A stretch of 64,000 nt of DNA from Roseinatronobacter monicus (GTDB lineage Bacteria; Pseudomonadota; Alphaproteobacteria; Rhodobacterales; Rhodobacteraceae): the NCBI RefSeq assembly GCF_006716865.1, contig NZ_VFPT01000006.1, positions 119,592 through 183,591 of the forward strand. The letters run 5' to 3'. Positions within the stretch are counted from its first letter, which is position 1; every line of letters begins with the position of its first letter. Positions 1 to 8,702 of this stretch are shown here, piece after piece. The notes under the pieces are model-generated. The model worked only from the letters and a program-made list of their open reading frames with translations. It was not told the origin of the DNA and did not search any database. Position numbers and translations under genes: made by a program.

Positions 1-104
1 AAGTCGGCCTGATGCCGTTCCAGTGGCATGAGCCTGAACGACGACCGAACGGCGTTTTTCGTATTGGTGGAATTATCATCTGACAGTTTTCGCGCCTCGC
101 CCAT
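1..104 (-). CDS. Third gene of the parA operon, partial; shares a motif with the upstream 198-aa protein
   Basis: The gene begins with ATG at 104-102, one base after the stop codon of the preceding gene (106-108), and runs off the left edge. The visible residues start MGEARKLSDDN and reach VRSSFRLMPLERHQAD, close to ARSTFRLMPLERHRADL in the 198-aa protein next door. The nucleotide similarity spans about 1-59 against 407-465. The frame is kept despite substitutions (T/S, R/Q), so this looks like a real tandem relative rather than a random duplication. An AGAGAG stretch precedes the start. The function is unknown. Its place in the operon suggests a partition accessory or DNA-binding role, which is inference. 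Confidence 0.6.
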   Translation of the reverse strand, partial: MGEARKLSDDNSTNTKNAVRSSFRLMPLERHQAD

Positions 105-105
105 G

Positions 106-702
106 TCAGAGTGCTCTCTTCACTTTAGCGATGGCTTCATCAAGAGCAGGTATCCATGCCGAGGTGATTTGTCCGCGAACCAGCTCTGATAGTGGCAATG
201 CGTCGAGAGGGTCTTTCGCTGCCGCCCGCAACTTTGCTATCGTATCATTCGTAACAGAAAAAGCCCATCTTACGTGGTGCTTCTTCCAATAGGCCAAGTC
301 GGGCGGCGGGACATACTCCTCAATGCGGGGGGTGTTTTTCCGCGCGGCCTTCATCGCCCCCTTCAGAATAAGGTCAATCTGATAACCTTCTTGCTCTAGC
401 ATCTCCAAGTCAGCCCGATGCCGTTCCAGTGGCATGAGCCTGAACGTAGACCGAGCAACGTTTTCTGGGGCGGTGTCGATTGTGTGCGCAGATTTTTCCC
501 GCACTGGCGCGGGCGGCGTGCTGCTTTCCGGTCCAGTGATTTTTTCCGCGCTGTTGTCTTCTCTCGCTTGAGGCGATTTCGGCCCTCTCGGTTTTGCGTC
601 TTCCAGTGGAATGATCGGCTGCTGCTTTGGCAGCACTTTGAAGATAGCGTGCTCGTGGTCTGGGTCTGGCGCGAGAATTTTGGGCTTTTTCCGACCTGTC
701 AT
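106..702 (-). CDS. Hypothetical protein co-transcribed with parA, possible centromere-binding partner
   Basis: This 198-aa protein overlaps the end of parA by 4 bases (ATGA), so the two are translationally coupled. The N-terminal ~85 residues are Pro/Lys/Glu-rich and look disordered. The C-terminal half looks folded and contains the motif FRLMPLERHRADL (about 87-99), shared with the next gene, and a helical tail ending IAKVKRAL. No ParB motifs (ERxxAxxAL, HTH) are visible. In many ParA systems the second gene encodes the centromere-binding protein, and the 7-bp repeat array lies just upstream of parA. That role is therefore plausible but rests on context only. Confidence 0.7.
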   Translation of the reverse strand: MTGRKKPKILAPDPDHEHAIFKVLPKQQPIIPLEDAKPRGPKSPQAREDNSAEKITGPESSTPPAPVREKSAHTIDTAPENVARSTFRLMPLERHRADLEMLEQEGYQIDLILKGAMKAARKNTPRIEEYVPPPDLAYWKKHHVRWAFSVTNDTIAKLRAAAKDPLDALPLSELVRGQITSAWIPALDEAIAKVKRAL

Positions 703-1475
703 GCTGCACTCTCCTCACCATCCTCGTCGCTCAACCCCCTCTTAAGCAATTCGACAAACAGAAACTTGGCTTCGTCGAGCGCTGCCTCGTAGGGTGCCGC
801 CTGCCCTCGCTTCAGCCCATTGGGTGATGCTGCCAGCCGATTTGCGACTGGCCGCAACAGTCCCGAGACTTCCATGTTGGTATAGACTTTTCGTTCCTTC
901 AGGAAATACGGGAACAGCGGGAATGACGCTTTGGCATCCTGGAAAATCTGTCGCTCGGTGGGGCCAAGCTTTAATCCACCCTCATGGGTCGCGACCTTGT
1001 TGATGATCACGAACAACCGCGCCAAAGCGCTCGCGTCGTCCACTCTTGCTGTCAGCTTGTCATACCATGCCACTGTTTTTGTAGTTGAGCGATAGTTGTG
1101 GCCGGTCAACATGCATGGTGTGACAATCAAATTTGCCTGAACCGCGATTTCATCAGCTTGCCGCCCCCCCACACCAGCGGTGTCAATGATTATGAAATCT
1201 ACGCTTTGCCGCCGGAAGGCGTCGTCAATCGCAGCATCTAAATGATCGCTGTCCGGGGCGACTTTGCACGTCATGAATTCCGACCCGTTTCCGGCAGCTT
1301 CCGCGTCCTGTGCCCAGCCGGAGAGCGATCTTTGATCGTCCGTGTCAATAAGAAGGACGCTTTTACCCATGTCTGTAATTGCGGACGCGAGTGCGGAGCA
1401 CAGGGTTGTCTTGCCGCTCCCGCCCTTGATGCCGATCACGGCTAATACGATCGGGTCTGCTGTCTGTTCTGCCAT
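699..1475 (-). CDS. parA: ParA-family plasmid partition ATPase
   Basis: This is a 258-aa Walker-type ATPase of the ParA/MinD family. It has a deviant Walker A, KGGSGKTT, about 18 residues from the chosen start, a LLIDTDDQRS switch segment and a Walker B FIIIDTAG. Such proteins bind the nucleoid as ATP dimers and move plasmid copies via a centromere-binding partner. An open frame extends 15 codons further upstream to 1520, but the internal ATG at 1475 is preceded by AAGGGG at a good distance and is preferred. The short N terminus lacks the HTH region of larger ParA proteins (P1/RepA type), so it resembles small type Ib ParAs. It is the first gene of a leftward operon whose promoter region holds the 7-bp array. 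Confidence 0.9.
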   Translation of the reverse strand: MAEQTADPIVLAVIGIKGGSGKTTLCSALASAITDMGKSVLLIDTDDQRSLSGWAQDAEAAGNGSEFMTCKVAPDSDHLDAAIDDAFRRQSVDFIIIDTAGVGGRQADEIAVQANLIVTPCMLTGHNYRSTTKTVAWYDKLTARVDDASALARLFVIINKVATHEGGLKLGPTERQIFQDAKASFPLFPYFLKERKVYTNMEVSGLLRPVANRLAASPNGLKRGQAAPYEAALDEAKFLFVELLKRGLSDEDGEESAA

Positions 1476-1580
1476 CGTCTTGCCCCTTCGTGTTCTGGTG
1501 TCGCTGAGCTTGCCGCCCATTGTATGATCTGCGTGCTAAATTATCCGCTCCCTGTTACTTAGTCCAGCGTTCCCCGAATA

Positions 1581-1874
1581 GCATTCGACATTTAGCATTT
1601 AGCGCGTAGCATCTGACATTAGGCATCTGGCATTTGAATCGCTGCTCGTAACATCTGGCATACAGCATTCGCCCTTCAGCATATAACGTGTAACATGTGG
1701 CATCTAGCATGCGCCTGATAGCATATGGCATCCCACATATGGCATACGCCCTTTGGCAAGTAGCATTTAGCAGTAGACATGTAGCATGCGCCATATAGCA
1801 ACCGGCATATGGCATACGCCCTTTGGCATGTAGGATTTAGCATGTAGCATGCGCCGTATCACATTTGGCATATG
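1581..1874. repeat. Array of 42 degenerate 7-bp tandem repeats, candidate centromere (parS)
   Basis: From 1581 the sequence divides into 42 consecutive 7-mers with consensus RCATNTR (examples GCATTTA, ACATGTA, GCATATG, GCATCTG). Phase is kept exactly for 294 bp with no insertion or deletion. Some units are degenerate (CCCTTTG, CCTGATA, GCGCGTA). A higher-order repeat is visible: GCATACG-CCCTTTG followed by GCA-GTA units recurs 70 bp apart (units 24 and 34). The array lies about 100 bp upstream of the parA start. Short iterated arrays next to a small parA are known as partition centromeres on other plasmids. Replication iterons are the alternative, but no rep gene lies next to it. Confidence 0.85.
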
Positions 1875-2124
1875 AGCCCTTTTAAAGCCCACAGAGCTGC
1901 TTTTGGCTCGCTGCCTCCCAAGCCGCGAAGATAAGCAGTACCGCCCCTGAGCGCGCCCCTGAGCGCCTTTGGGGCACTGCTGTGCGGGCGGAGCGCCAAT
2001 TCGCCGTTCTTCATCTCTGCTGCGCTTGAATTGACAACAAGGGGGCTTTGCAAGCCCTGATCCTTGTTGACGCTGGTTTGGTGAGGATGTAGTTAGATGT
2101 GTGTTGTATGGCAGGAAATGGTTA
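1875..2124. other. Intergenic region with candidate oriT
   Basis: This region separates the partition array from the mobilisation genes and carries no convincing gene. It contains a tandem CGCCCCTGAGCG (two copies near 1945-1970) and a hairpin GGGCTT-TGC-AAGCCC at 2043-2057 followed directly by TGATCCTTG. A stem next to an ATCC-type sequence just upstream of mobC and a relaxase gene is the usual arrangement of an origin of transfer. The nick site cannot be proven from sequence. Confidence 0.35.
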
Positions 2125-2724
2125 TTGACTACACACACGATCAAAACTACTGGACGCAAGCCCCGCCTGTCGCAAAAGCAACAGGCTGCAGTCATTGCGC
2201 AGAAGCGTAAAGGGGCTGGCACAAAAGCCCTGGCAGAGCGCTTTGGGGTGAGTGAAGCCACAATCCGAAGGGTCGTTCGTGATGCCGGGGTGGCGCGCGT
2301 CGAGGCTAAAACCGACACCGCGATGGTCTCTGTGCGCGTGCCCCGCACTGATATCCGCGCCTTTGAGGCGATAATTTCAAAGCTTGGGTTTGAACAAAAG
2401 TCCGACGCGCTGCGCGCCTTCGTGCGTCATCCGGCTGGATTTCTGACGCCGGATGATGAACTTGTCGCTGCGCTTCGGGGGCTCGATCGCGCCTTTGTGG
2501 CCATTGGCACGAACGTCAATCAGATCGCGCGACGTCTCAATGACTTCCAGCTTCACCCGAAAGACCGCAAACTCACCAAGACTGACGCCGCGCTTCTCAA
2601 AGAATTACGGGATGACCTGAAAGCTGCGCGCGCGCAGATATCGGTCTTGAAAGCCGACAAAGCGCGGGATCGAGATGCCGCCTTCCGCGCCATCGTGTTG
2701 GGGGCACAAGATGGCACGGAATGA
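2125..2724 (+). CDS. mobC: MobC-like relaxosome accessory protein
   Basis: About 199 aa. The N-terminal third carries a resolvase/Hin-type helix-turn-helix (TKALAERFGVSEATIRRVV). The C-terminal half has the MobC-type segment AIGTNVNQIARRLN followed by a coiled coil. Such proteins bind oriT and help the relaxase nick it. The open frame begins with GTG at 2101, but TTG at 2125 has AGGAAA upstream and is a better start. Its 3' end overlaps the relaxase start, indicating coupled translation. An added HTH domain on a MobC protein is less common than the stand-alone form. Confidence 0.75.
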   Translation: MTTHTIKTTGRKPRLSQKQQAAVIAQKRKGAGTKALAERFGVSEATIRRVVRDAGVARVEAKTDTAMVSVRVPRTDIRAFEAIISKLGFEQKSDALRAFVRHPAGFLTPDDELVAALRGLDRAFVAIGTNVNQIARRLNDFQLHPKDRKLTKTDAALLKELRDDLKAARAQISVLKADKARDRDAAFRAIVLGAQDGTE

Positions 2725-5368
2725 TGCTGTTGCCGAGGTGACCGGCGCGCTGTTTGACGAGGGCTGGACGAAAAGCGCGGGCGGGCGTGGTGAGCAGAGC
2801 AAGCCCAGGGGCGGAGGGCGTGGTTCCCGCTTTGGGCGACAGCAGGAGATGGCCCGCGCGGCCAGTGGCAACCGGTCAATTGTCGTAAAGTTGGTGCGCG
2901 GCGGCGGCTGCGTGAACAGCAGGCAGCTTGGGAACCAACTCGAATATGTCACGGGCAAGGCCGATGTCGTTATCGAGTCCTCGGGCACATTGGAGCGGGA
3001 GGGGTCGCTGGCCCCCAGTGAGCTGCGCGAGGTCGTTGATCGCTGGTCAGATGATTGGAAAACCGCACCGAGAGCCGGCCATACCGCGCATCTGATTGTG
3101 TCATTCCCCCCGGAGACAGATGCGCGCGCTGTTCAGGGGATCACGCAGCGTTTCTGCGAGGAAATGTTCGAGGGCAAATACGACTTTGTGGCGGCGACCC
3201 ATAGCGACCGCCATCACCCTCATGCGCATATCGTCGTCAATCGCCACAGCGAAGATCACGGGCTGTTCACGCTGCGTGCGGGCACAGAGCACAGCTATGA
3301 AAACTACAAGCAGGTGATCGCAGAGTTGGGGCGCTATCACGGGGTTGATCTTGAAGCCTCAACGCGGCTCGAGCGCGGCCATGTTCACCGCCCGGCGACC
3401 GATGCCGATTACCGCGATGGCCAGCGCGCCGAGCGACCCAGAACAGGGGCTGATCTTGAGTATGCCCAGAGTGTTATCGCGAAACACGCCCAGAACTATT
3501 CTGCGCTGGCGGCGCTTGCGCGCGGCATCTCGGCCATCGATCATACCAACTTCGAGGGCAAGGGTTCTGTCACATATACGCGGCTTGGTGATCTCGCCGA
3601 AAACCTCGACCGAGCTGGCGCTGATCTGACGGCGGGCCGGCCAATTATTCCCGAAAATTACGGAGGTATTCCAGTGGAGCAGACAGAACGGTTTAATGAC
3701 GCGCTTCAGCGTCTTGAGAGGGCGCTGGATGATGCTGATACAAAGATGGAACAGGCGACGCCTGCTGAAAGGCCGACCTTGGAGGCGCGGCTGAACGAAG
3801 CCCACGCCATCTTGAATAAGGCATTGCCCGAGAGCCAGCGTGTGGAAGACTATGAGGCGCGGGCCAGTGATCTGGGTATTTATGCCAAAGATAACGCAGA
3901 GATCGCAGCCGCCAATATCGAAGCATCAGGTGACACGGCTTTGCGCGAGGTCGTCAAGGATACCGGCTTGGACGCCGATGAAATAATTGAGCGCCTGAAG
4001 GCAGGTGCACCCAACGCTGCGCTCGAACAGCAATGGACGCTCTGTGATATTAAAGTCATCGCAGAACGCGATGGGCTGGATTTGTCTGATCCGCAAGATC
4101 TCGATACCGCAGTGGAAAAGCTGGATGACATCTATGATCGCATCAGCGATGCGACCGGTATGGAGTTGACAACAGAACAGCTTGAGGCCGTCCGGCACAG
4201 AGACATCTCTGCGCAAAATATCAGCGCCTCTCGCAACGGCGATGTTGCAGCCACCAGTATTTCAGAAGAGGGCAGGCAGCTTGAACCCCTGGATACGCCC
4301 GCATCCTATTATGAACGCTTTGTCGTCACCAAGGATGCCGACAAGCAAGAGTTCTACCGCAACTATAATGATGAGCGCCCCGCCTTTGTGGATGAGGGCA
4401 GTTCCCTGTCCACAAAGGCGTGCGACAAGGCCACGGCGCTTGATATGGTTAATCTTGCCGCGCATCGCGGATGGGAGTCGATGAAGGTCTCTGGCCCGCA
4501 GGACTTCCGGCGCGAAGTCTGGATTGAGGGGGCCGCGAAAGGGATCACAGTCGAAGGTTACAAGCCGAACGAGCGCGATATCGAAGAAGCGGCGCGGCGG
4601 GGCGATCTCGAACGGGCACGAACAGTGACCCGCACGGATACACCGGTTTCCGAGCGGGGCACCGGCGCTGATCGTAACACGTCCGCGCAATCCGCCACCA
4701 AGCAGACGCCCGAAGCGATCAACTATGCTCAAGGGGTGCGCGGTGAAGTCGTCGCGCATGGCGAAGCTCCCTATAAGAATGAGAAAGACGCGGCGGAGTC
4801 CTACTTTGTGCGCCTTCGTCTGGAAGACGGACGCATGCATGACGTATGGGGCAAGGGTCTTTCAGAAGTTGCCAACGACAACAATATCAAGGCTGGCGAC
4901 AAGATCACGCTAACGTCCACTGGAACGCAGCAAGTCACTTTCACAGAGCGCGATCCTAGGACCGGCGATGTCGTCAAGCATGATGCGATGCGCCGTTCTT
5001 GGGATGTCAGCGACATCCAGCGCGGACTTGTCGCCGCAACCACGGTGACGGCTGCGACTGCAGGTGTGGCTCTTGTCGCGGCCAAATCCGATCTCGCAAA
5101 AATGCCATCACCCGCTGACGCCGAGGATGCAGCGAAATACAAACAAGCCGTTGAAGAACGGCTCACCCCCGACGAATTGGCGCGGCTCAAGGAGGGCGAT
5201 GTTTCTGCCCTTGATGGTGTAGGGACCGACAGCCAACAGCTTCGCGTCGCGCATGATTACCTGAAGGCAGACGGTCAATCCCCCGAAGCCCTGAAACAGG
5301 TTTCCGAAGCATATAGAGAAGATTTGGCTGCGCGACGCGCGCAAGACAGAGGTATCGATCATGGGTAA
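2711..5368 (+). CDS. Relaxase / mobilisation nuclease (VirD2/MobA-like)
   Basis: This 885-aa protein nicks oriT and pilots the transferred strand. The N-terminal domain has a candidate catalytic Tyr79 (NQLEYVTG) and the metal-binding motif THSDRHHPHAHIVVNR (164-173 core, HxD...PHxH) typical of the MOBP/MOBQ-like relaxase fold. The long C-terminal part resembles the large polyvalent-protein domains attached to relaxases (segment YYERFVV...EFYRNYNDERP), followed by a second small domain near residue 700. Start: the ATG at 2711 overlaps mobC and has a GGGG stretch upstream; the frame is open further upstream. It overlaps the coupling-protein gene by 8 bases. Confidence 0.88.
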   Translation: MARNDAVAEVTGALFDEGWTKSAGGRGEQSKPRGGGRGSRFGRQQEMARAASGNRSIVVKLVRGGGCVNSRQLGNQLEYVTGKADVVIESSGTLEREGSLAPSELREVVDRWSDDWKTAPRAGHTAHLIVSFPPETDARAVQGITQRFCEEMFEGKYDFVAATHSDRHHPHAHIVVNRHSEDHGLFTLRAGTEHSYENYKQVIAELGRYHGVDLEASTRLERGHVHRPATDADYRDGQRAERPRTGADLEYAQSVIAKHAQNYSALAALARGISAIDHTNFEGKGSVTYTRLGDLAENLDRAGADLTAGRPIIPENYGGIPVEQTERFNDALQRLERALDDADTKMEQATPAERPTLEARLNEAHAILNKALPESQRVEDYEARASDLGIYAKDNAEIAAANIEASGDTALREVVKDTGLDADEIIERLKAGAPNAALEQQWTLCDIKVIAERDGLDLSDPQDLDTAVEKLDDIYDRISDATGMELTTEQLEAVRHRDISAQNISASRNGDVAATSISEEGRQLEPLDTPASYYERFVVTKDADKQEFYRNYNDERPAFVDEGSSLSTKACDKATALDMVNLAAHRGWESMKVSGPQDFRREVWIEGAAKGITVEGYKPNERDIEEAARRGDLERARTVTRTDTPVSERGTGADRNTSAQSATKQTPEAINYAQGVRGEVVAHGEAPYKNEKDAAESYFVRLRLEDGRMHDVWGKGLSEVANDNNIKAGDKITLTSTGTQQVTFTERDPRTGDVVKHDAMRRSWDVSDIQRGLVAATTVTAATAGVALVAAKSDLAKMPSPADAEDAAKYKQAVEERLTPDELARLKEGDVSALDGVGTDSQQLRVAHDYLKADGQSPEALKQVSEAYREDLAARRAQDRGIDHG

Positions 5369-7379
5369 AGGAAAACTGTTCATCGGTATCGCGCTCTTCG
5401 CGCTTCTCGGAGTGGCCTTGGGCTACATCATTGCCACTGGCTATATCAACGTGAAGATCTATGGCTTCGCGGCAGCGCAATCCGTGGATTGGACTCTGCT
5501 ATGGGATCAGCGCGACGCACTCCGGCTTCACCATAGCAACGCGTGGCAAGTCATCCAGTTCATCTTCCTGTTCTCAATTCTGGGAGCGATGCTGGCTGGC
5601 TCGTTCCTGGTCCATGAGGGACTGACGCGCTTTGGTGAAACCCATTGGCAAACCAAGCGCGAATTGAAGAAAAACGGTTTCTTCGAGAAGCCGGGGCAGG
5701 GCTTTCTGCTTGGAAAAATGGGCGCGCCCAAATCCGACGCCAAGTATCTTTGCTCGACGGCCTTCCCGCACTGTCTTATTGTCGCGCCGACAGGGCGGGG
5801 CAAGGGCACCGGCTTCGTGATCCCGAACCTTCTGACCTATGTAGGCTCTGCGGTTGTCCTCGATGTGAAGGGCGAAAACTTCGACAAGACCTCGCGCAAG
5901 CGGTTGTCGCGCGGCGATCAAATCTGGAGATTTGCGCCTGTTGACTGGGATAAACCCACGCATCGCTACAATCCGCTATTGCGCATCGCCAAACTGAAGA
6001 ACCCGGATCAGCGCCAGATGGAGTTGCGCAAGACCGCCAATCTGTTCCTGCAAGCAGAAGGTGATAACGCCAAAGGTCTTCTGGAAGGCGGGATCGATCT
6101 CTTTGTCGCCTGCGGCATCCTTGCCATGGAGCAAGGATCGCCTACTATCGGAAAGATTTACCGTCTGGCAGCGTCGGGGGGCAATAAGAATGAGCAGTAT
6201 GCGATGTATGCCGAGCAGGTTCAGAGCGAGCCTGCGAAACTTATTTTCCAGCGCATGGCATCCACGAATGACAGAACGCTCACATCCTATCTGTCTCTTC
6301 TCATGACTTCCGGCCTGAGCGCGTGGGACAACCCGACGATTGATCGTGCCACATCGGCATCCGACTTTGATTTCTCGACCTTCCGCGAAACGTCGCAGAC
6401 CGTTTATTTGGTCGTATCTCCTGACGACGTCAAACCATTGGCGCCGCTCATCCGGTTGTTTTTCTCTGATCTGATTGCGTGCTTGCAACACCATGAGCCG
6501 CGCGAAGACGAGCCTTGGCCGGTCATGATCATGCTCGACGAATTTGACAAGCTGGGCAAAATGCCCATCGTGGCGGAAAGTATCAAAACCCTGCGATCAT
6601 ACGGCGGGAACCTAGCGATCATCACCCAAACCATCCCTGCGTTGGATGAAATCTATGGAGAAAACACACGGCTGTCGTTGCAAGGGGGGGCTGGGGTCAA
6701 GCTCTATATGACACCATCGGAAAAGCGCACGACAACAGAACTCAGCGAGAGTGTCGGCATGACCACGAAACGGGTTGTTTCGCGCTCGCGCGGTTTGGGC
6801 CGTGGCGTCTTCAATGCAAATATCAGCGAGCGCACGGAAGAGCGTCCGCTGCTCACCGAAGATGAATCCGCGCGGCTCAGCCTCGACGATATTATTCTTG
6901 TCATTGACGGACAGCATCCGGCCCGCGCCAAACGCATCAAATACTTCGAAGACCTCAAGCTCGGCCCTATATTCGAGCGCCAGACAGGTCCATACCCATA
7001 CCCTCTTGGCGATACCGACGTGGTGGCCGTCGCTGACCTCGATAAATACGTGGCGGCTGCCGTTGCGCACCAGACTGCCAGCCTCATCGCCGTGCATCAG
7101 GCCGAGGCAAAGAAACAAGCCGCGACGCCTTTGCCATTACCCGAAGTCACTGTTCGTCGTGGCCGCATGGTCATGTCGAAGGCCGATATTGAAAAGCTGC
7201 TGCAAGTGGAAGTCGTACATGACGATCCGCCAGACGTCAGACTGCCATTGAAGCGTGGACGGAACCAAACCAAGGCCATCATTGCAGATATGCAGTCGAA
7301 GGTATCCAAAACCTCCGAAAATATCGAGAAAATAGAATACGCAATCAACACCTTGGAAGAATCCGACAATGCCGCATAA
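5361..7379 (+). CDS. traG: Type IV coupling protein (TraG/VirD4 family)
   Basis: This 672-aa inner-membrane ATPase delivers the relaxase-DNA complex to a type IV secretion channel. Two N-terminal membrane segments are visible (about 5-27 and 62-84). They are followed by a P-loop APTGRGKGTG (142-151) and a Walker B MIMLDEFDKLG near residue 390. The C-terminal tail is charged and helical. The gene overlaps the relaxase, so mobC-relaxase-traG form one operon. No mating-pair formation (virB) genes follow, which suggests a mobilisable rather than self-transmissible element, at least within this window. Confidence 0.9.
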   Translation: MGKGKLFIGIALFALLGVALGYIIATGYINVKIYGFAAAQSVDWTLLWDQRDALRLHHSNAWQVIQFIFLFSILGAMLAGSFLVHEGLTRFGETHWQTKRELKKNGFFEKPGQGFLLGKMGAPKSDAKYLCSTAFPHCLIVAPTGRGKGTGFVIPNLLTYVGSAVVLDVKGENFDKTSRKRLSRGDQIWRFAPVDWDKPTHRYNPLLRIAKLKNPDQRQMELRKTANLFLQAEGDNAKGLLEGGIDLFVACGILAMEQGSPTIGKIYRLAASGGNKNEQYAMYAEQVQSEPAKLIFQRMASTNDRTLTSYLSLLMTSGLSAWDNPTIDRATSASDFDFSTFRETSQTVYLVVSPDDVKPLAPLIRLFFSDLIACLQHHEPREDEPWPVMIMLDEFDKLGKMPIVAESIKTLRSYGGNLAIITQTIPALDEIYGENTRLSLQGGAGVKLYMTPSEKRTTTELSESVGMTTKRVVSRSRGLGRGVFNANISERTEERPLLTEDESARLSLDDIILVIDGQHPARAKRIKYFEDLKLGPIFERQTGPYPYPLGDTDVVAVADLDKYVAAAVAHQTASLIAVHQAEAKKQAATPLPLPEVTVRRGRMVMSKADIEKLLQVEVVHDDPPDVRLPLKRGRNQTKAIIADMQSKVSKTSENIEKIEYAINTLEESDNAA

Positions 7380-7398
7380 CGACAAGAGAGAGGTATCC

Positions 7399-7437
7399 AT
7401 GAGCAAATCCACTCGCACCCAAAATTCGCCGTGCTAG
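7399..7437 (+). pseudogene. 12-codon stub downstream of traG
   Basis: An ATG preceded by GAGAGAGG at good spacing opens a frame encoding only MSKSTRTQNSPC before a stop. The strong ribosome site with almost no coding sequence suggests the start of a further transfer gene that has been cut off by rearrangement. It could also be a fortuitous short frame. Confidence 0.3.
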
Positions 7438-7552
7438 GCGAAGAAATCTTTCATCCGCAGCGCCAGGGGTAGATTACGGCTGAGTGCAGGACCAGACAGG
7501 TCGAAAAGGCACCGGACGCTGAGGCCAGGGAAAACCAGCTGCGCCTGCGCCC

Positions 7553-7651
7553 ATGTCATGGGCGCACATCAACATGCTGGGCGCGTACGACTTCTCAGAA
7601 GAAAAGCTCCGCGGCACGCTCGGTATCGTGCCCCCGAAAAGGGTCGCGTAG
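7553..7651 (+). pseudogene. Possible C-terminal remnant of a transposase (Tn3-like)
   Basis: The frame MSWAHINMLGAYDFSEEKL...PKRVA ends at a TAG and is interrupted upstream by a stop within 45 bases. The pattern (W-x-H-I-N-x-x-G-x-Y-x-F near a C terminus) resembles the end of Tn3-family transposases. The assignment is weak. The rest of 7380-7800 contains no intact gene. Confidence 0.25.
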
Positions 7652-7821
7652 CAATGATATGAAAACAGGAGGAACAAAATCAAGAATAAGGTTGTCAAAT
7701 CAACGCAATGCCGCAAACCCTATTGTCGCTTTACGTTCCTTTGTTGGGACGAACCCGATATTCTGACGCTCATGCTGGAGGTTGCCATGCGCTCAATGCA
7801 CCAAGATGATTGTTGCCGCCC

Positions 7822-8436
7822 ATGATCGAACCCATCGCGCGCATCAGAATCGAAATCGAAGACACGAACCCATTGGTCTGGCGTGAACTGGACGTGCCAC
7901 TCTCGACCACATCGGCTGGGATGCATGAGATCATACAGGTCGTGATGGGGTGGTGGGACTATCACCTCTACGAATTCGAGATTGGGGACAAGGTTTACGG
8001 GGTGCCGTGTTCTGACGACGTCATGTATGAGCGTAAGGTCTTCAAGGCTAGCGCGCTGCGTCTCACAACCGTGCTCGAGCGTGGTGTTCGTGAATTCATC
8101 TATGTGTACGACTTCGGTGATAATTGGCGGCATCGGATCAGCATTGGAGACGTCCGTCAGGGGGACGCCGATGTCGAATACCCATGTTTCATTTCTGGAG
8201 CCCGCCGTGGGCCCCCAGAAGATGTCGGCGGCCTCAGCGGGCTTGAAGAGTTTCTCGAAGCGAGGGCAGATCCAGAGCACGAGCAGCATGAGCGGATGAA
8301 GGAGTGGTATGGAAACCCATTCGATCCCGATGATATTGAAGCGCGCCGCCTGCACATGATCATTGGTAGTATTGCTGCGCGGCGGCGCGGTCCGTTGATG
8401 AGACATCGCGGCAGGGCAGGCAAGACGCCCTCGTGA
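7822..8436 (+). CDS. pRiA4b ORF-3 family protein
   Basis: About 204 aa from ATG 7822 (an earlier in-frame start at 7810 adds four residues). The sequence matches the plasmid pRiA4b ORF-3 family: RIRIEIEDTNPLVWRELDVP at the N terminus, MGWWDYHLYEFEIGD, YDFGDNWRHRISI and a Pro/Gly-rich PCFISGARRGPPEDVGG segment. Members are frequent on alphaproteobacterial plasmids and near mobile elements; their function is not established. It overlaps the next gene by GTGA. Confidence 0.85.
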   Translation: MIEPIARIRIEIEDTNPLVWRELDVPLSTTSAGMHEIIQVVMGWWDYHLYEFEIGDKVYGVPCSDDVMYERKVFKASALRLTTVLERGVREFIYVYDFGDNWRHRISIGDVRQGDADVEYPCFISGARRGPPEDVGGLSGLEEFLEARADPEHEQHERMKEWYGNPFDPDDIEARRLHMIIGSIAARRRGPLMRHRGRAGKTPS

Positions 8437-8702
8437 GCGGGTTCGTTTATGTTCTGGGCAGCCAGACAGTGCAGGGGTATCGCACCTATGTGGGCTGGAC
8501 GCTTGATCTTGAGCGCAGGTTGGCTGAGCATAATTCAGGCAAGGGCGCAAAATCGACACGCGGAAACGTATGGTGTCTGATTTATGCCGAACGGCTGCCA
8601 ACCCGCATAGAGGCCATGCGCCGCGAATGGCATCTCAAACGGGATCGGCACCTGCGCCGAAACCTGGCCTTGTCCGCGCAGGGTTTTGATTACCCCAGCT
8701 AG
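8433..8702 (+). CDS. GIY-YIG nuclease superfamily protein (UPF0213/YhbQ-like)
   Basis: This 89-aa single-domain protein starts with GTG and overlaps the previous stop. It shows the family pattern FVYVLGSQ...RTYVGWT at the GIY-YIG position, then LERRLAEHNSGKGAKSTRG and a C-terminal ERLPTRIEAMRREWHLKR with the conserved Arg and Glu. Small GIY-YIG proteins act on branched or damaged DNA or remain uncharacterised. Coupling to the pRiA4b ORF-3 gene suggests the two are expressed together. Confidence 0.85.
   Translation: MSGFVYVLGSQTVQGYRTYVGWTLDLERRLAEHNSGKGAKSTRGNVWCLIYAERLPTRIEAMRREWHLKRDRHLRRNLALSAQGFDYPS

Noticed and set aside
1555..1815. Open frame on the minus strand (86 aa, Cys/Ala/Tyr/Met-rich)
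   Set aside because: It is a translation of the 7-bp repeat array; the composition comes from the repeat and there is no ribosome site.
1581..1874. CRISPR array
   Set aside because: The unit is 7 bp without spacers, and no cas genes are present.
1767..2348. 193-aa minus-strand frame upstream of parA
   Set aside because: It overlaps the repeat array and mobC and shows no domain.
7474..7716. 80-aa minus-strand frame with a hydrophobic N terminus
   Set aside because: Antisense to the probable transposase remnant, with no supporting start site.
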